A stretch of 64,000 bases of DNA from assembly GCA_965249815.1 (NCBI GenBank), contig CBDFMV010000003.1, positions 3,844,001 to 3,908,000 of the forward strand, written 5' to 3'. Positions 15,331-24,061 of this stretch are shown here, piece after piece. The stretch comes from JAJAZB01 sp965249815. Lineage in GTDB: Bacteria > Bacteroidota > Bacteroidia > Cytophagales > Spirosomataceae. Positions within the stretch are counted from its first letter, which is position 1. Every line of letters begins with the position of its first letter. The position numbers were made by a program, and so were the translations under genes. Below the pieces are notes generated by a model. That model was not told the origin of the DNA, searched no databases, and saw only the letters and a program-made list of their open reading frames with translations.

Positions 15331-17646
15331 ATGACGTTACGTGTACTGCTTGGTTTGATTTGCCTGAGCATTTTCCCGAAAGGCCTGCTGGCGCAGGTGA
15401 AAATTACGTACCCGACGAACCGCATCGTGTACCAGCGCGACGCCGGGAATCAGGCCCGGATTACGGTGGCGGGCACGTACGCGTCGCCCGTGGATCGGGT
15501 AGAGGCGCGATTTGTGCCCGTCAACGGCGGCACCGACACCGGCTGGAGCCTGATTCAGAGCGACCCACGGGGGGGCATGTTTGCGGGCCTGATGACCCTG
15601 AAGGCAGGTTGGTACCAGTTGCATGTTCGCGGGTTGTTCAACGGCAAAATCGTCAGCCAGGATTCGCTGGCGCGGGTCGGGGTGGGGGAGGTTTTCCTGA
15701 TTATGGGCCATTCGAACGCGGCGGGAGATGACCTGTACACGAAGGGCGCTGAAGAGGAGCGGGTCATCAGCGTTAATTCAAAGTTGCAAAGCGGTAAATA
15801 CGGTGCTGACGAAGGACCGGCAAACCCGGTTTATCTGCAGGATCTGGAGTTTTCCCAGTTGTGTCGGGATTGTGGTATTGCCCCGTTTCAGGGGGTGCCG
15901 TGGGTGTGGAGCCAGTTGGGCGATTTGCTGGTCAAAAAATTAAACGTACCGGTTTTGTTCTACGGAGCAGGCTACGGGGGCACGTCGTTACGGCAAAATT
16001 ACATGGTGATCAAAGGCATTCCCTTTTACCAAACCAACGTCGTGTACACGAAAGGAATGCCGTACATCAACGTGACCAACTCGTTGCAGCGGTGGGTGCC
16101 GACGACCGGTTTGCGGGCTGTTCTGGCCGTGCATGGGGAAAACGACCGGGAGGGTGGGATTTCAAACGTACTCTCGCGGAGTGACAGCCTGGTTTTGTAT
16201 TACCACACCCTCATCGGACAATCGCGGATCGACGCCGGCCAGCCGAACTTGGCCTGGGTGGTGGCGATTTCCTCGTTCAAGAATGGTCAGCCATCCCCCC
16301 ACGTGACCGCCGCGCAGCAAACCGTCCTGGCAATGGAAACCGATGTCTTCCGGGGGCCGAATTTAGATCAGGTGACCGACCGTTATGACGGAACACACTA
16401 TTCCGATCGGTCGGCGCAGGAACAGGTGGCGGCCCTGTGGAATGAAGCTCTTAACGATTCGCTGTTCCGGTTTTCAACGCCCGTGTTGCCCGTACCGCCG
16501 CCAATTGCCTCAGTTGCCTGCAACGGTTCCAACAATCAGGTACTTAGCCTCGCCGGAAATTACACCAGTTTCACGTGGTCGAACGGCCAGCAGGGCGCTT
16601 CCATCACGCCTTCGCCGGGCACTTACCAGGCCACGGTGCGCAACGAGAAAGGCTTTTTCTGGTTCGCTCCGCCCGTGCGCGTGCCCGAACAGGTCGGGCC
16701 GCCCCGCCCCGTCGTCGAAGCCAGCGGTCCGACCAGTTTTTGCCCCGGCGGGCGGGTAACCCTGACGACCGCCGGTAGCCCGACCGCCGTGCGGTACCAA
16801 TGGAATTCCGGCCCGACGGAAACGCACATTTCGGTGAGCACCGCTGGCTCGTACCGCGTTCGGGCCTTTGACGCCGTCAACTGCTATTCGGAGGCGGGCT
16901 TGGACGTTCGGGTCTTTCCCGAACCCCTGAAGCCGGTGGTGGTGGCCCAGGGCGAGACGTTTTTCTGCGACACCCTCAGCGTGACCCTGGCGGCCACTTC
17001 CCAGGGAGCCGACTCAACCTACCGCTGGAACTCCGGGGCCAGTAGCCGCAACCTGAGCGTCAACACCTCAGGCGAGTACCGGGTGCGGGGCCTCAACCGC
17101 TTCGGCTGCTTTTCCCCCGAATCCGACCCCCTGCGGGTGACGGTCATCCCCACCCCCGACGTGCCGGTGGTCGAGAGAGTCGGCCCCTTCACCCTGCAGG
17201 CCACCACCCAGCGCCGGGTCAGCCAGTACGACTGGCGACTGGATGGCAGCCCGGCCGTGACCCAGGGCAATTTGTTCAAGACCCCGCGCTCGGGCAACTA
17301 CGTCGTGCGGGCCTTTCTGGACTCGGCCCAGGTGGTCGGGGGTGTGCCCAAGCGGTGCTACTCGCGCTACGCCACAAATTACTCGGTGGTGCTGGATGCC
17401 GAGAGCGACGGCTTCGTGGTGTACCCGGTGCCGAGTGCCGACGGGTGGGTGACGCTGGACACGCGGGAAGTGCACAACAATTTAATGGTGAGCGTGTTTA
17501 CGGCCAGCGGGGAGGTGCTTTATGAGAAAACGTACCCGACCTTCGAGGGGCGGTTGCGGTTGTATTTGGGGCCAGTGGCGGGTAAGTTCTTCATCCACGT
17601 GCGGGGGCAGAATGTGCGCAAGACCAAAACCGCCCTCGTGCGCTAA
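15331..17646 (+). CDS. secreted SGNH/sialate O-acetylesterase-like protein with T9SS sorting domain (copy 1)
   Basis: The 771-residue protein has a signal peptide (1-21) and a beta-sandwich N-domain. An SGNH hydrolase domain with GEVFLIMGHSNAAG follows (Ser128 the expected nucleophile; Asp353 and His356 in DGTHYSD the expected acid and base). Then come several roughly 85-residue Ig-like repeats (VACNGSNNQVLSL..., FCPGGRVTLTT..., FFCDTLSVTLAA...) and a type A sorting domain (VYPVPSADGWVTL to the terminal KTALVR). It should cross the outer membrane by the type IX system and deacetylate extracellular glycans; the substrate is unknown. It is a tandem paralogue of the next gene, with a near-identical tail. 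Confidence 0.85.
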   Translation: MTLRVLLGLICLSIFPKGLLAQVKITYPTNRIVYQRDAGNQARITVAGTYASPVDRVEARFVPVNGGTDTGWSLIQSDPRGGMFAGLMTLKAGWYQLHVRGLFNGKIVSQDSLARVGVGEVFLIMGHSNAAGDDLYTKGAEEERVISVNSKLQSGKYGADEGPANPVYLQDLEFSQLCRDCGIAPFQGVPWVWSQLGDLLVKKLNVPVLFYGAGYGGTSLRQNYMVIKGIPFYQTNVVYTKGMPYINVTNSLQRWVPTTGLRAVLAVHGENDREGGISNVLSRSDSLVLYYHTLIGQSRIDAGQPNLAWVVAISSFKNGQPSPHVTAAQQTVLAMETDVFRGPNLDQVTDRYDGTHYSDRSAQEQVAALWNEALNDSLFRFSTPVLPVPPPIASVACNGSNNQVLSLAGNYTSFTWSNGQQGASITPSPGTYQATVRNEKGFFWFAPPVRVPEQVGPPRPVVEASGPTSFCPGGRVTLTTAGSPTAVRYQWNSGPTETHISVSTAGSYRVRAFDAVNCYSEAGLDVRVFPEPLKPVVVAQGETFFCDTLSVTLAATSQGADSTYRWNSGASSRNLSVNTSGEYRVRGLNRFGCFSPESDPLRVTVIPTPDVPVVERVGPFTLQATTQRRVSQYDWRLDGSPAVTQGNLFKTPRSGNYVVRAFLDSAQVVGGVPKRCYSRYATNYSVVLDAESDGFVVYPVPSADGWVTLDTREVHNNLMVSVFTASGEVLYEKTYPTFEGRLRLYLGPVAGKFFIHVRGQNVRKTKTALVR

Positions 17647-17652
17647 GCCGCC
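16963..17652 (+). repeat. 690-bp near-identical C-terminal module, copy 1
   Basis: This segment aligns without gaps to 19447-20136. I count about 14 mismatches by eye (about 98 % identity), including six bases past the stop codon. Upstream of it the two genes diverge strongly. It encodes the last Ig-like repeats and the sorting domain. Confidence 0.9.
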
Positions 17653-17769
17653 GGATTTGCCGTTTTCAACGGAGAAGACTGTTAACTTGCAGGGTTTTTC
17701 AGCCATGGGCAAGCTTTTTTTCGTTCAGGTTTGACCAGTGGGTCTAACTCATCCAATCACTTCTGTTCT

Positions 17770-20130
17770 GTGCGTTTTTTTCCAAATCGAATCATAAAAC
17801 AACGGACGAACCGGGCGTTTCCGACGCTATCGATCCGGCTTGCCCTCTGCGTTTTCCTTTTCCGGGGAATGGCCGGGTACGCCCAGGCGCAGGCCCAATC
17901 CCAGATTCAGGTCACGTACCCTGCCGACCGCATCGTGTACCAGCGCAACGCCAGCAATCAGGCCCCCATCACGGTGGGTGGCTACTACACGGCCCCGGTG
18001 GACAAGGTGGAGGCCCGTTTCGTGCCGCTCAACGGCGGGGTGGAAACGCCCTGGATGCTGATTCAGAACAACCCCAAAGGCGGTGTCTATCAAGGCAGCG
18101 TGACGGTCAGCGCGGGGTGGTACCGGCTGGACGTGCGAGCCTCGTACCAGGGAAGAGTCGTCTCGGAGGCCCGCCAGGAGCATGTCGGGGTGGGGGAGGT
18201 TTTCCTGATCATGGGCCACTCCAACGCCCAGGGCGGGTTTAGCCCGAGCCGGGGTGCCACCGACGACCGGGTGAGCGCGGCGGATTTCAGCAAAACTGAC
18301 CTGTTTGCCTACAACACCACGGCGGACCCGAATTTTCTGGTGGATTTGAAGTTTACCCAGCTTTGCCAGACGTGCGGCATTGCGCCCTACAATGGTGTGC
18401 CGTGGGTGTGGAGCCAACTTGGCGATTCGTTGGTCAAAAAGCTCAATGTGCCGGTGTTGTTTTACAGCGCCGCTTTCGGTGGCACTTCCATCGAACAGAA
18501 CTACAAGGTTATCAAAGGCATTCCCTTCGAGGGGGGGTTCGTCAATTACCGCATCGGGATGCCGTATGTCAACCTGAAAAATTCGCTCTGGCGCTACGTA
18601 CCCACCACGGGCCTGCGGGGAATTCTGGCCGTTCACGGTGAAAACGACCGCTATTCGGCGAAGAATGACATTGTCAATTTTTACAAAACGACCATCCAGC
18701 AAACCCGCCTCGATGCCGACAAGCCCGATCTGGCCTGGGTCGTGGCGATTTCGTCGTTTAATTCGCAGGTTTGGAACAACGTGACGTCGGCCCAGCGGGA
18801 AGTCATCGACTCGACGGCGTACGTTTTCAAAGGTCCCGAACTCGACCCCGTGAGCAGCCCGGAAGACCGCCCTGACCGGCTGCATTACTCGGAAGTGGGT
18901 CAGGTCAAAGTGGCCCGGCTGTGGGCGCGCGCACTGACCGACTCGTTTTTTGTCGCTTCCAGACCCCTCCTGCCCGTCCCACCTCCCAGCCTGTCGGTGG
19001 CCTGCAACGGGGCCAACAACCAGGTGCTGACCGTGTTGGGCACCTACGCCAACTACTTCTGGTCCAACGGCCAGCAGGGCGTCAGCGCCACGCCCACGCC
19101 TGGTCTGGTGCAGGCTACGGTGCGCAATGACAAAGGCTTTTTCTGGTTTTCGCCCACCGTGCGCGTGCCCGAACAGGTCGGTCCACCCCAGCCACTGGTT
19201 GAGGTCAGCGGCCCGACTTCCTTCTGCCCCGGCGGGCGGGTGACGCTCTCGGCCTCCAGCCCCAGCGCCACGCGCTTTCAGTGGAGCAGCGGCCCGACCG
19301 ACACGCGCATCACCGTCGGCAGCGCCGGGGGCTACCGGATTAGGGCTTTTGACGAGGTGAATTGTTACAGCGAATCCAACGCCGTTAATGTGGTGGTGTT
19401 TCCCGAACCCCTTAAACCGACAGTGGTCGCCCAGGGCAGTACCTTCTTCTGCGACACCCTCAGCGTGACCCTGGCGGCCACTTCCCAGGGAGCCGACTCG
19501 ACCTACCGCTGGAACTCCGGGGCCAGTAGCCGCAACCTGAGCGTCAACACCTCCGGGGAGTACCGGGTGCGGGGCCTCAACCGCTTCGGCTGCTTTTCGC
19601 CCCAATCCGACCCCCTGCGGGTGACGGTCATCCCCACCCCCGACGTGCCGGTGGTCGAGAGAGTCGGCCCCTTCACCCTGCAAGCCACCACCCAGCGCCG
19701 GGTCAGCCAGTACGACTGGCGACTGGATGGCAGCCCGGCCGTGACCCAGGGCAATTTGTTCAAGACCCCGCGCTCGGGCAATTACGTCGTGCGGGCCTTT
19801 CTGGACTCGGCCCAGGTGGTGGGGGGTGTGCCCAAGCGGTGCTACTCGCGCTACGCCACAAATTACTCGGTGGTGCTGGATGCCGAGAGCGACGGCTTCG
19901 TGGTGTACCCGGTGCCGAGTGCCGACGGGTGGGTGACGCTGGACACGCGGGAAGTGCACAACAATTTAATGGTGAGCGTGTTTACGGCCAGCGGGGAAGT
20001 GCTTTTTCAGCAGACGTACCCGACCTTCGAGGGGCGGCTGCGGTTGTATTTGGGGCCAGTGGCGGGTAAGTTCTTCATCCACGTGCGGGGGCAGAATGTG
20101 CGCAAGACCAAAACCGCCCTCGTGCGCTAA
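17770..20130 (+). CDS. secreted SGNH/sialate O-acetylesterase-like protein with T9SS sorting domain (copy 2)
   Basis: It has the same domain order as its neighbour: signal peptide ending near GMAGYAQA, N-terminal sandwich, SGNH domain with IMGHSNAQG (Ser151, Asp369, His372 counted from the GTG), Ig-like repeats and a type A sorting tail. I placed the start at the GTG at 17770, since VRFFPNRIIKQ gives a plausible basic N-region for the signal. A TTG at 17731 is in frame but would add 13 polar residues, and no ATG lies between. The catalytic halves differ clearly from copy 1, so the two enzymes may prefer different substrates while sharing a delivery module. Confidence 0.83.
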   Translation: MRFFPNRIIKQRTNRAFPTLSIRLALCVFLFRGMAGYAQAQAQSQIQVTYPADRIVYQRNASNQAPITVGGYYTAPVDKVEARFVPLNGGVETPWMLIQNNPKGGVYQGSVTVSAGWYRLDVRASYQGRVVSEARQEHVGVGEVFLIMGHSNAQGGFSPSRGATDDRVSAADFSKTDLFAYNTTADPNFLVDLKFTQLCQTCGIAPYNGVPWVWSQLGDSLVKKLNVPVLFYSAAFGGTSIEQNYKVIKGIPFEGGFVNYRIGMPYVNLKNSLWRYVPTTGLRGILAVHGENDRYSAKNDIVNFYKTTIQQTRLDADKPDLAWVVAISSFNSQVWNNVTSAQREVIDSTAYVFKGPELDPVSSPEDRPDRLHYSEVGQVKVARLWARALTDSFFVASRPLLPVPPPSLSVACNGANNQVLTVLGTYANYFWSNGQQGVSATPTPGLVQATVRNDKGFFWFSPTVRVPEQVGPPQPLVEVSGPTSFCPGGRVTLSASSPSATRFQWSSGPTDTRITVGSAGGYRIRAFDEVNCYSESNAVNVVVFPEPLKPTVVAQGSTFFCDTLSVTLAATSQGADSTYRWNSGASSRNLSVNTSGEYRVRGLNRFGCFSPQSDPLRVTVIPTPDVPVVERVGPFTLQATTQRRVSQYDWRLDGSPAVTQGNLFKTPRSGNYVVRAFLDSAQVVGGVPKRCYSRYATNYSVVLDAESDGFVVYPVPSADGWVTLDTREVHNNLMVSVFTASGEVLFQQTYPTFEGRLRLYLGPVAGKFFIHVRGQNVRKTKTALVR

Positions 20131-20136
20131 GCCGCC
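19447..20136 (+). repeat. 690-bp near-identical C-terminal module, copy 2
   Basis: Partner of 16963-17652 at a constant offset of 2484 bp. The identity stops sharply at both ends, which points to recent gene conversion or segmental duplication of the tail rather than uniform divergence. Confidence 0.9.
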
Positions 20137-20160
20137 CCGATACCGGGGTGGTTGGTCGGC

Positions 20161-21417
20161 TTAGGTTTTTTGCTTTTTCTTTTTCGCCGCCGGGAACAGG
20201 ATGTTGTTGAGAATCAGGCGGTAGCCGGGCGAGTTGGGGTGCAGGGCCAGATCGGTGGGTTCCTCGCCGACTTCGTGGCGGTAGTCTTCGGGGTCGTGGC
20301 CGCCGTAAAACGTCCAGAAGCCTTTGCCCACTGTGCCGTGGATGTAGCGCGCCTCGCCAATGGAGCGGTTTTCGCCCAGCACCACGACGTCGGGTTTGAT
20401 AAATTGCTTTTTGTAAGCGGTGGTCTGACCCATGAAACCCTTGATGCTTTGTTCGTGGTTTTGCGTCAGCATCGAGGGAATCGGATCCCACTTGGCCGAA
20501 AACTGGAACAGCGCGAAGTAATCGTTCGACTCCATCAGTCGCCGCTCTTCGGGCTGGTGATCGACGGTCGAGAATTCGATGGTGTACGGATCGGTGTACA
20601 CCTGGAAATTTTCGAAAGCGAAGGTGTTTTCAAAATGCAGTTTCTTGTTGGCGGCTGGGTCGGCCCCATCGCCGTCGTAGAAGCTGTCCACGATGTCCTC
20701 GCCTTCGGCGGCCAGGGCGACGTCGAAGGTGTCGGTGGCGTTGCACATGGCAAACATGTAGCCGCCACCCGCCACGAATTCCCGGATTTTTTTCACCACG
20801 CCCAGCTTTAGTTCCGACACTTTCTTAAACCCGTGCCGGGCGGCGCATTGCTCGTCTTCGCGCTTCTGGGCCTGGTACCAGGGGTAGTTGCGGTGTTGCC
20901 AGAACTTACCCATTTGCCCCGTGAAATCCTCGTGGTGGAGGTGAATCCAGTCGTACTGGGGTAGTTTTCCGTCCATCACCTCGTCGTCGAAAATCGTTTC
21001 GTAGGGAATTTCGGCGTAGGTGAGCACCAGCGTCACGGCATCGTCCCAGGGTTGCTTGGTTTTGGGCGAATACACGGCGATTTTGGGCGGTTTCTGGAGT
21101 TTCACCAAATCCATGTTCACGTCGGGCGAGGCCAGTTGGCGTTCGAGTTGCGCGGCCTGAGCGTCGGAAATGACTTCGTAGCTCACGCCCCGGATAATGA
21201 GTTCATTTTCAAACTTCTGGCTGTGCTGAAACATAAAACTGCCGCCCCGGTAATTGAGCAGCCAGTCCACGCCGGTTTCGTAGTTTTTCAGCACCCAAAA
21301 CGCGATGCCGTAGGCTTTGAGGTGGTTTTTCTGCGCTTCGTCCATCGGCAGCAACAACCGCGAGGCCCAGGCGGGCGTCGATAGAAAAAGGATAAGCGGA
21401 AACAGGAGGCGTTTCAT
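20161..21417 (-). CDS. secreted protein of the family often labelled 'asparagine synthetase B'
   Basis: The 418-residue protein has a signal peptide (MKRLLFPLILFLSTPAWA) and then PMDEAQKNHLKAYGIAFWVL, VDWLLNYRGGSFMF and KIAVYSPKTKQPWDDAVTLVL. To my recollection this is the Bacteroidota family that databases often call asparagine synthetase B. The sequence does not support that: there is no N-terminal catalytic Cys, no glutaminase domain and no ATP-pyrophosphatase SGGxDS loop. FVAGGGYMFAMCNATDTFD and YGGHDPEDY suggest a glutamine-amidotransferase-like (ThuA-type) fold, which is inference. It converges on the esterase gene with a 30-bp gap containing a small ccccg/cgggg hairpin. Confidence 0.75.
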   Translation of the reverse strand: MKRLLFPLILFLSTPAWASRLLLPMDEAQKNHLKAYGIAFWVLKNYETGVDWLLNYRGGSFMFQHSQKFENELIIRGVSYEVISDAQAAQLERQLASPDVNMDLVKLQKPPKIAVYSPKTKQPWDDAVTLVLTYAEIPYETIFDDEVMDGKLPQYDWIHLHHEDFTGQMGKFWQHRNYPWYQAQKREDEQCAARHGFKKVSELKLGVVKKIREFVAGGGYMFAMCNATDTFDVALAAEGEDIVDSFYDGDGADPAANKKLHFENTFAFENFQVYTDPYTIEFSTVDHQPEERRLMESNDYFALFQFSAKWDPIPSMLTQNHEQSIKGFMGQTTAYKKQFIKPDVVVLGENRSIGEARYIHGTVGKGFWTFYGGHDPEDYRHEVGEEPTDLALHPNSPGYRLILNNILFPAAKKKKQKT

Positions 21418-21421
21418 TGGC

Positions 21422-21453
21422 TTGCACTGGAAAAAGGCCGGGTGGTACTTTTG
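21422..21453 (+). promoter_or_regulatory. promoter (TTG-N21-TACTTTTG) for the permease gene
   Basis: TTG at 21422-21424 is followed 21 bp later by TACTTTTG at 21446-21453, an exact Bacteroidota -7 box. The next forward start is the ATG at 21594, so the leader would be about 135 nt. The -33 element abuts the start codon of the divergent gene. Confidence 0.55.
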
Positions 21454-21593
21454 TCTGAGTCCGTATTGGCCCGGATTTTAGGATTTACTGGATTGCAAAA
21501 GTCAGCAATTCTTCCTCCGGCCCATCCCGAAATCCGGATTCAGACAGTCAACGAAACTACCACAAAAACCGTACAAACTCCCGACGGTTGCCC

Positions 21594-22832
21594 ATGAATC
21601 TCCTCGAAAACTTCCGCGAAGGACTCCGCTCCATCCAGGCCAACTCACTGCGGGCCGTGCTGACGGCGCTCATCATCGCCCTCGGCATCACCGCGCTCGT
21701 GGGGATGCTCACCACGGTGGACGGCATCAAAAACTCAGTCGAGAGCAGTTTCGCCGGGATGGGGGCCACCACCTTCGACATCCACGGGCCGCAGATGTTC
21801 CGCCGTCGACGGGCCGGGCAGTCCGACAAACGCGTGCGGGCCATCGAGTTCCGCGAAGCGATGGCCTACAAAGAGCGCTTCGGGCGGCAGGCCGTTATTT
21901 CGCTCGCCACCAACGTGACCGGCATCGCCCAGATCAAGTACGAATCGCAGAAAACGAACCCCAACACGCTCGTGCGGGGTGTGGACGAAAACTACCTGGC
22001 CATCAAGGGCTACAAAGTTGCCAAAGGCCGCGACATCACCACCAACGACCTGTTTTACGCCACCAACGTGGCGCTCCTCGGCAGTGAACTGGCCAAAACA
22101 CTGTTCGCATCCGTCGAACCGGTCGGGAAAACCATTGTGGTGCTGGGCCAGCAGATGAAAGTCGTCGGGGTGCTCGAAAGCAAGGGCAACATGACCGGCG
22201 GCGGCGACGACCGCGTGCTGCTCTTGCCGCTCGAAACCGCCAAACGCCTCGCCGGACCGACGCGCACGCTGACCTTCGACATCACGACCTCGCTGCTCCA
22301 GGCCGCCAACATGGACGAAGTCGTGGAAGAAGCCCGGGGCACGATGCGCCTCGTGCGTCAGGATCGCCTCGGCCAGTCCGATTCGTTTGAAATCGAGCGC
22401 GCCGACGCGGTGCTGAAAGAACTCGACAACATCACCGGCTACCTCCGCATCGGCGGGTTTGGCATCGGGTTCATCACGTTGCTTGGGGCCAGCATTGCAC
22501 TGATGAACATCATGCTGGTGAGCGTGACCGAGCGCACCCGTGAAATCGGCATCCGCAAATCACTCGGGGCGTCGCCGTTGCGCATCCGGCAGCAGTTTTT
22601 GATTGAAGCCATCGTCATCTGCATTCTCGGCGGCATCGCGGGGCTGGTGTTTGGCATTGTCATTGGCAACGTGCTTTCCAAAGTCATCTCCAGCGGCAGC
22701 ACCTTCATTATCCCCTGGCTGTGGATGCTCGTCGGCATGATCGTCTGCGTGACGGTCGGCATCCTGTCGGGCTACTACCCAGCCCACCGCGCCTCCCGCC
22801 TCGACCCGATCGAGGCGCTGCGGTACGAGTGA
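21594..22832 (+). CDS. ABC transporter permease, MacB/FtsX type
   Basis: The 412-residue protein begins MNLLENFREGLRSIQANSLRAVLTALIIALGITALVGM, the classic MacB N-terminus with one helix. A periplasmic core domain (about 45-265) and three C-terminal helices with VTERTREIGIRKSLGASP follow. Such permeases pair with a LolD/MacB-like ATPase in lipoprotein or peptide export or in mechanotransmission. No ATPase is adjacent; the nearest is the YbbA homologue at 24062, which has its own permease. A TTG two codons upstream is in frame, but the ATG is preferred. Confidence 0.88.
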   Translation: MNLLENFREGLRSIQANSLRAVLTALIIALGITALVGMLTTVDGIKNSVESSFAGMGATTFDIHGPQMFRRRRAGQSDKRVRAIEFREAMAYKERFGRQAVISLATNVTGIAQIKYESQKTNPNTLVRGVDENYLAIKGYKVAKGRDITTNDLFYATNVALLGSELAKTLFASVEPVGKTIVVLGQQMKVVGVLESKGNMTGGGDDRVLLLPLETAKRLAGPTRTLTFDITTSLLQAANMDEVVEEARGTMRLVRQDRLGQSDSFEIERADAVLKELDNITGYLRIGGFGIGFITLLGASIALMNIMLVSVTERTREIGIRKSLGASPLRIRQQFLIEAIVICILGGIAGLVFGIVIGNVLSKVISSGSTFIIPWLWMLVGMIVCVTVGILSGYYPAHRASRLDPIEALRYE

Positions 22833-22835
22833 GCG

Positions 22836-22931
22836 GAAAGAGAAGAGAGAAAAGATAAAAGTGAAGAATTGAGAAGTCGGGTTGCCTGAACTTTTCTCTT
22901 TTCTCTCGCTTCCTTTTCTCTTTCCACTCGA
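22836..22931. repeat. imperfect purine-rich inverted repeat
   Basis: ggaaagagaagagag with related words (22836-22860) is mirrored by inverse words (ctcttttctctcgcttcc, ttctctttcc) at 22893-22926. It lies between the permease stop and the tRNA promoter. The arms are low in complexity and imperfect. Confidence 0.45.
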
Positions 22932-22937
22932 AAGCCC

Positions 22938-22945
22938 TACTTTTG
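22938..22945 (+). promoter_or_regulatory. -7 box (TACTTTTG) for tRNA-Leu
   Basis: An exact TAnnTTTG match 21 bp before the mature 5' end of the tRNA, leaving a short 5' leader for RNase P. This is a strong placement because the tRNA end is known from structure. Confidence 0.6.
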
Positions 22946-22966
22946 CCCTCCCAACGCACTCCAAAA

Positions 22967-23050
22967 GCCCAGATGGCGGAATCGGTAGACGCGATGGTCT
23001 CAAACACCATTGCCTGCAAGGGCATGCCGGTTCGACTCCGGCTCTGGGTA
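22967..23050 (+). tRNA. tRNA-Leu (anticodon CAA)
   Basis: This is an 84-nt type II tRNA. The acceptor stem gcccaga pairs with tctgggt (first pair G-U) and the discriminator is A, with no encoded CCA. The anticodon stem atggt/accat encloses ctcaaac, giving anticodon CAA for UUG codons. A long variable arm (tgcc...ggca) follows, and the T arm is gccggttcgactccggc. It is followed at once by a terminator hairpin. Confidence 0.96.
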
Positions 23051-23052
23051 CA

Positions 23053-23085
23053 AAAAAGCCCTCGCGACGTTTGCGGGGGCTTTTT
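23053..23085 (+). terminator. rho-independent terminator after tRNA-Leu
   Basis: aaaaagccctcgc pairs with gcgggggcttttt (one G-T pair) around gacgttt, ending in a T run. The A-tract and T-tract make it usable in both directions, so it may also stop the reverse-strand esterase gene that ends at 23105. Confidence 0.85.
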
Positions 23086-23104
23086 CTTTGACTGGAAAAA
23101 CTTT

Positions 23105-23845
23105 TCACTGACTGGTTGTTTCCCCCCGCAGCAGCGGCTCCAGCGTCCGCCAGACGGTTTTGGCCACGATCCGGTGGCCAGTCGGGGTGGGGTGGATGCC
23201 GTCGGGCTGGTTGAGGCGGGCAATGCCGCCCACGCCCTCGAGCAGGAAGGGAATCAGGGCCGCGTTGTTTTTTTCGGCCAGGTCGGGGAAAATCTGCCGG
23301 AATTGCCGCGTGTAGTCCGGCCCCATGTTGGGCGGAATCTGCATCCCCGCCAGTACGATTTTGGCTTCCGGACTTTTCCGCCGCACCGTGTCGAGGATGG
23401 CCTGCAAATTGGCTTTGGTGGACTTCAGGGCAATGCCGCGCAGGCCGTCGTTGCCACCGAGTTCGAGCACAAATACCGCCACGGGTTGTCGCAACACCCA
23501 GCCAATCCGGCTTTTGCCGCCCGCCGTGGTTTCGCCACTGAGTCCAGCGTTGATAACTTTAAACGGCAGGCCGAGCGAGTCAATTTGGTGGCCAATCAAC
23601 CCCGCGAACGCCTCTTTCGGCTCGACGCCGTAGCCCGCTGTGAGGCTGTTGCCGAAAAACAACACGATGCCCTTCCCATCGGTGGGAGCCGTCGCGGGTT
23701 GGGCGCGGCGCGCGGGCCGGGGACGGTTCTGCGTTTGGGTTTCTTCCGGGGCGGAACTGCACCCAGCCAGGGCCAGCAGGGTCAGCAGGGCCAGCAAGGC
23801 ATTCGCGCTACTTTTCGTGAGCGTCTGTTTTCTTGGGGATGTCAT
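23105..23845 (-). CDS. tesA: GDSL/SGNH arylesterase-lysophospholipase (TesA-like) lipoprotein
   Basis: The 246-residue product starts MTSPRKQTLTKSSANALL and has a lipobox LALAGC (Cys29) and an Arg/Pro-rich linker. An SGNH domain follows with FFGNSLTAGYG (Ser67), NAGLSGETTAGG, LELGGNDGLRG and DGIHPTPTGH (catalytic Asp and His). It resembles E. coli TesA but is lipid-anchored. Its position, divergent from ybbA-ybbP, mirrors the E. coli tesA-ybbAP arrangement. The frame extends to 24046, but the extra residues look non-coding; an ATG at 23866 is the only serious alternative. Confidence 0.88.
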   Translation of the reverse strand: MTSPRKQTLTKSSANALLALLTLLALAGCSSAPEETQTQNRPRPARRAQPATAPTDGKGIVLFFGNSLTAGYGVEPKEAFAGLIGHQIDSLGLPFKVINAGLSGETTAGGKSRIGWVLRQPVAVFVLELGGNDGLRGIALKSTKANLQAILDTVRRKSPEAKIVLAGMQIPPNMGPDYTRQFRQIFPDLAEKNNAALIPFLLEGVGGIARLNQPDGIHPTPTGHRIVAKTVWRTLEPLLRGETTSQ

Positions 23846-24061
23846 GGGAGTTGGTACGGATTTCATGCATAGTACGAACAAACGCGAAACGATGTTTGTC
23901 CGCCGAACCCGTTTTTTCTTCCACCAATCCCAATTTGAACGTTGGATTGGAGCGGAAATGCCGTTTTCGTGGTTACGAACCCGCCGCCGTACCCGGCTAC
24001 CTGCCCGACGGCTCCTTCTCACCGAACTTTTTTGGTTGAAAAACATCCTCTTCCCAACCGC

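Noticed and set aside
17827..19959. 710-codon open frame on the reverse strand across the second esterase gene
   Set aside because: It is antisense to a well-supported secreted protein. Its translation is His/Arg/Val-rich without domains, and long antisense frames are expected where real codons end in G or C.
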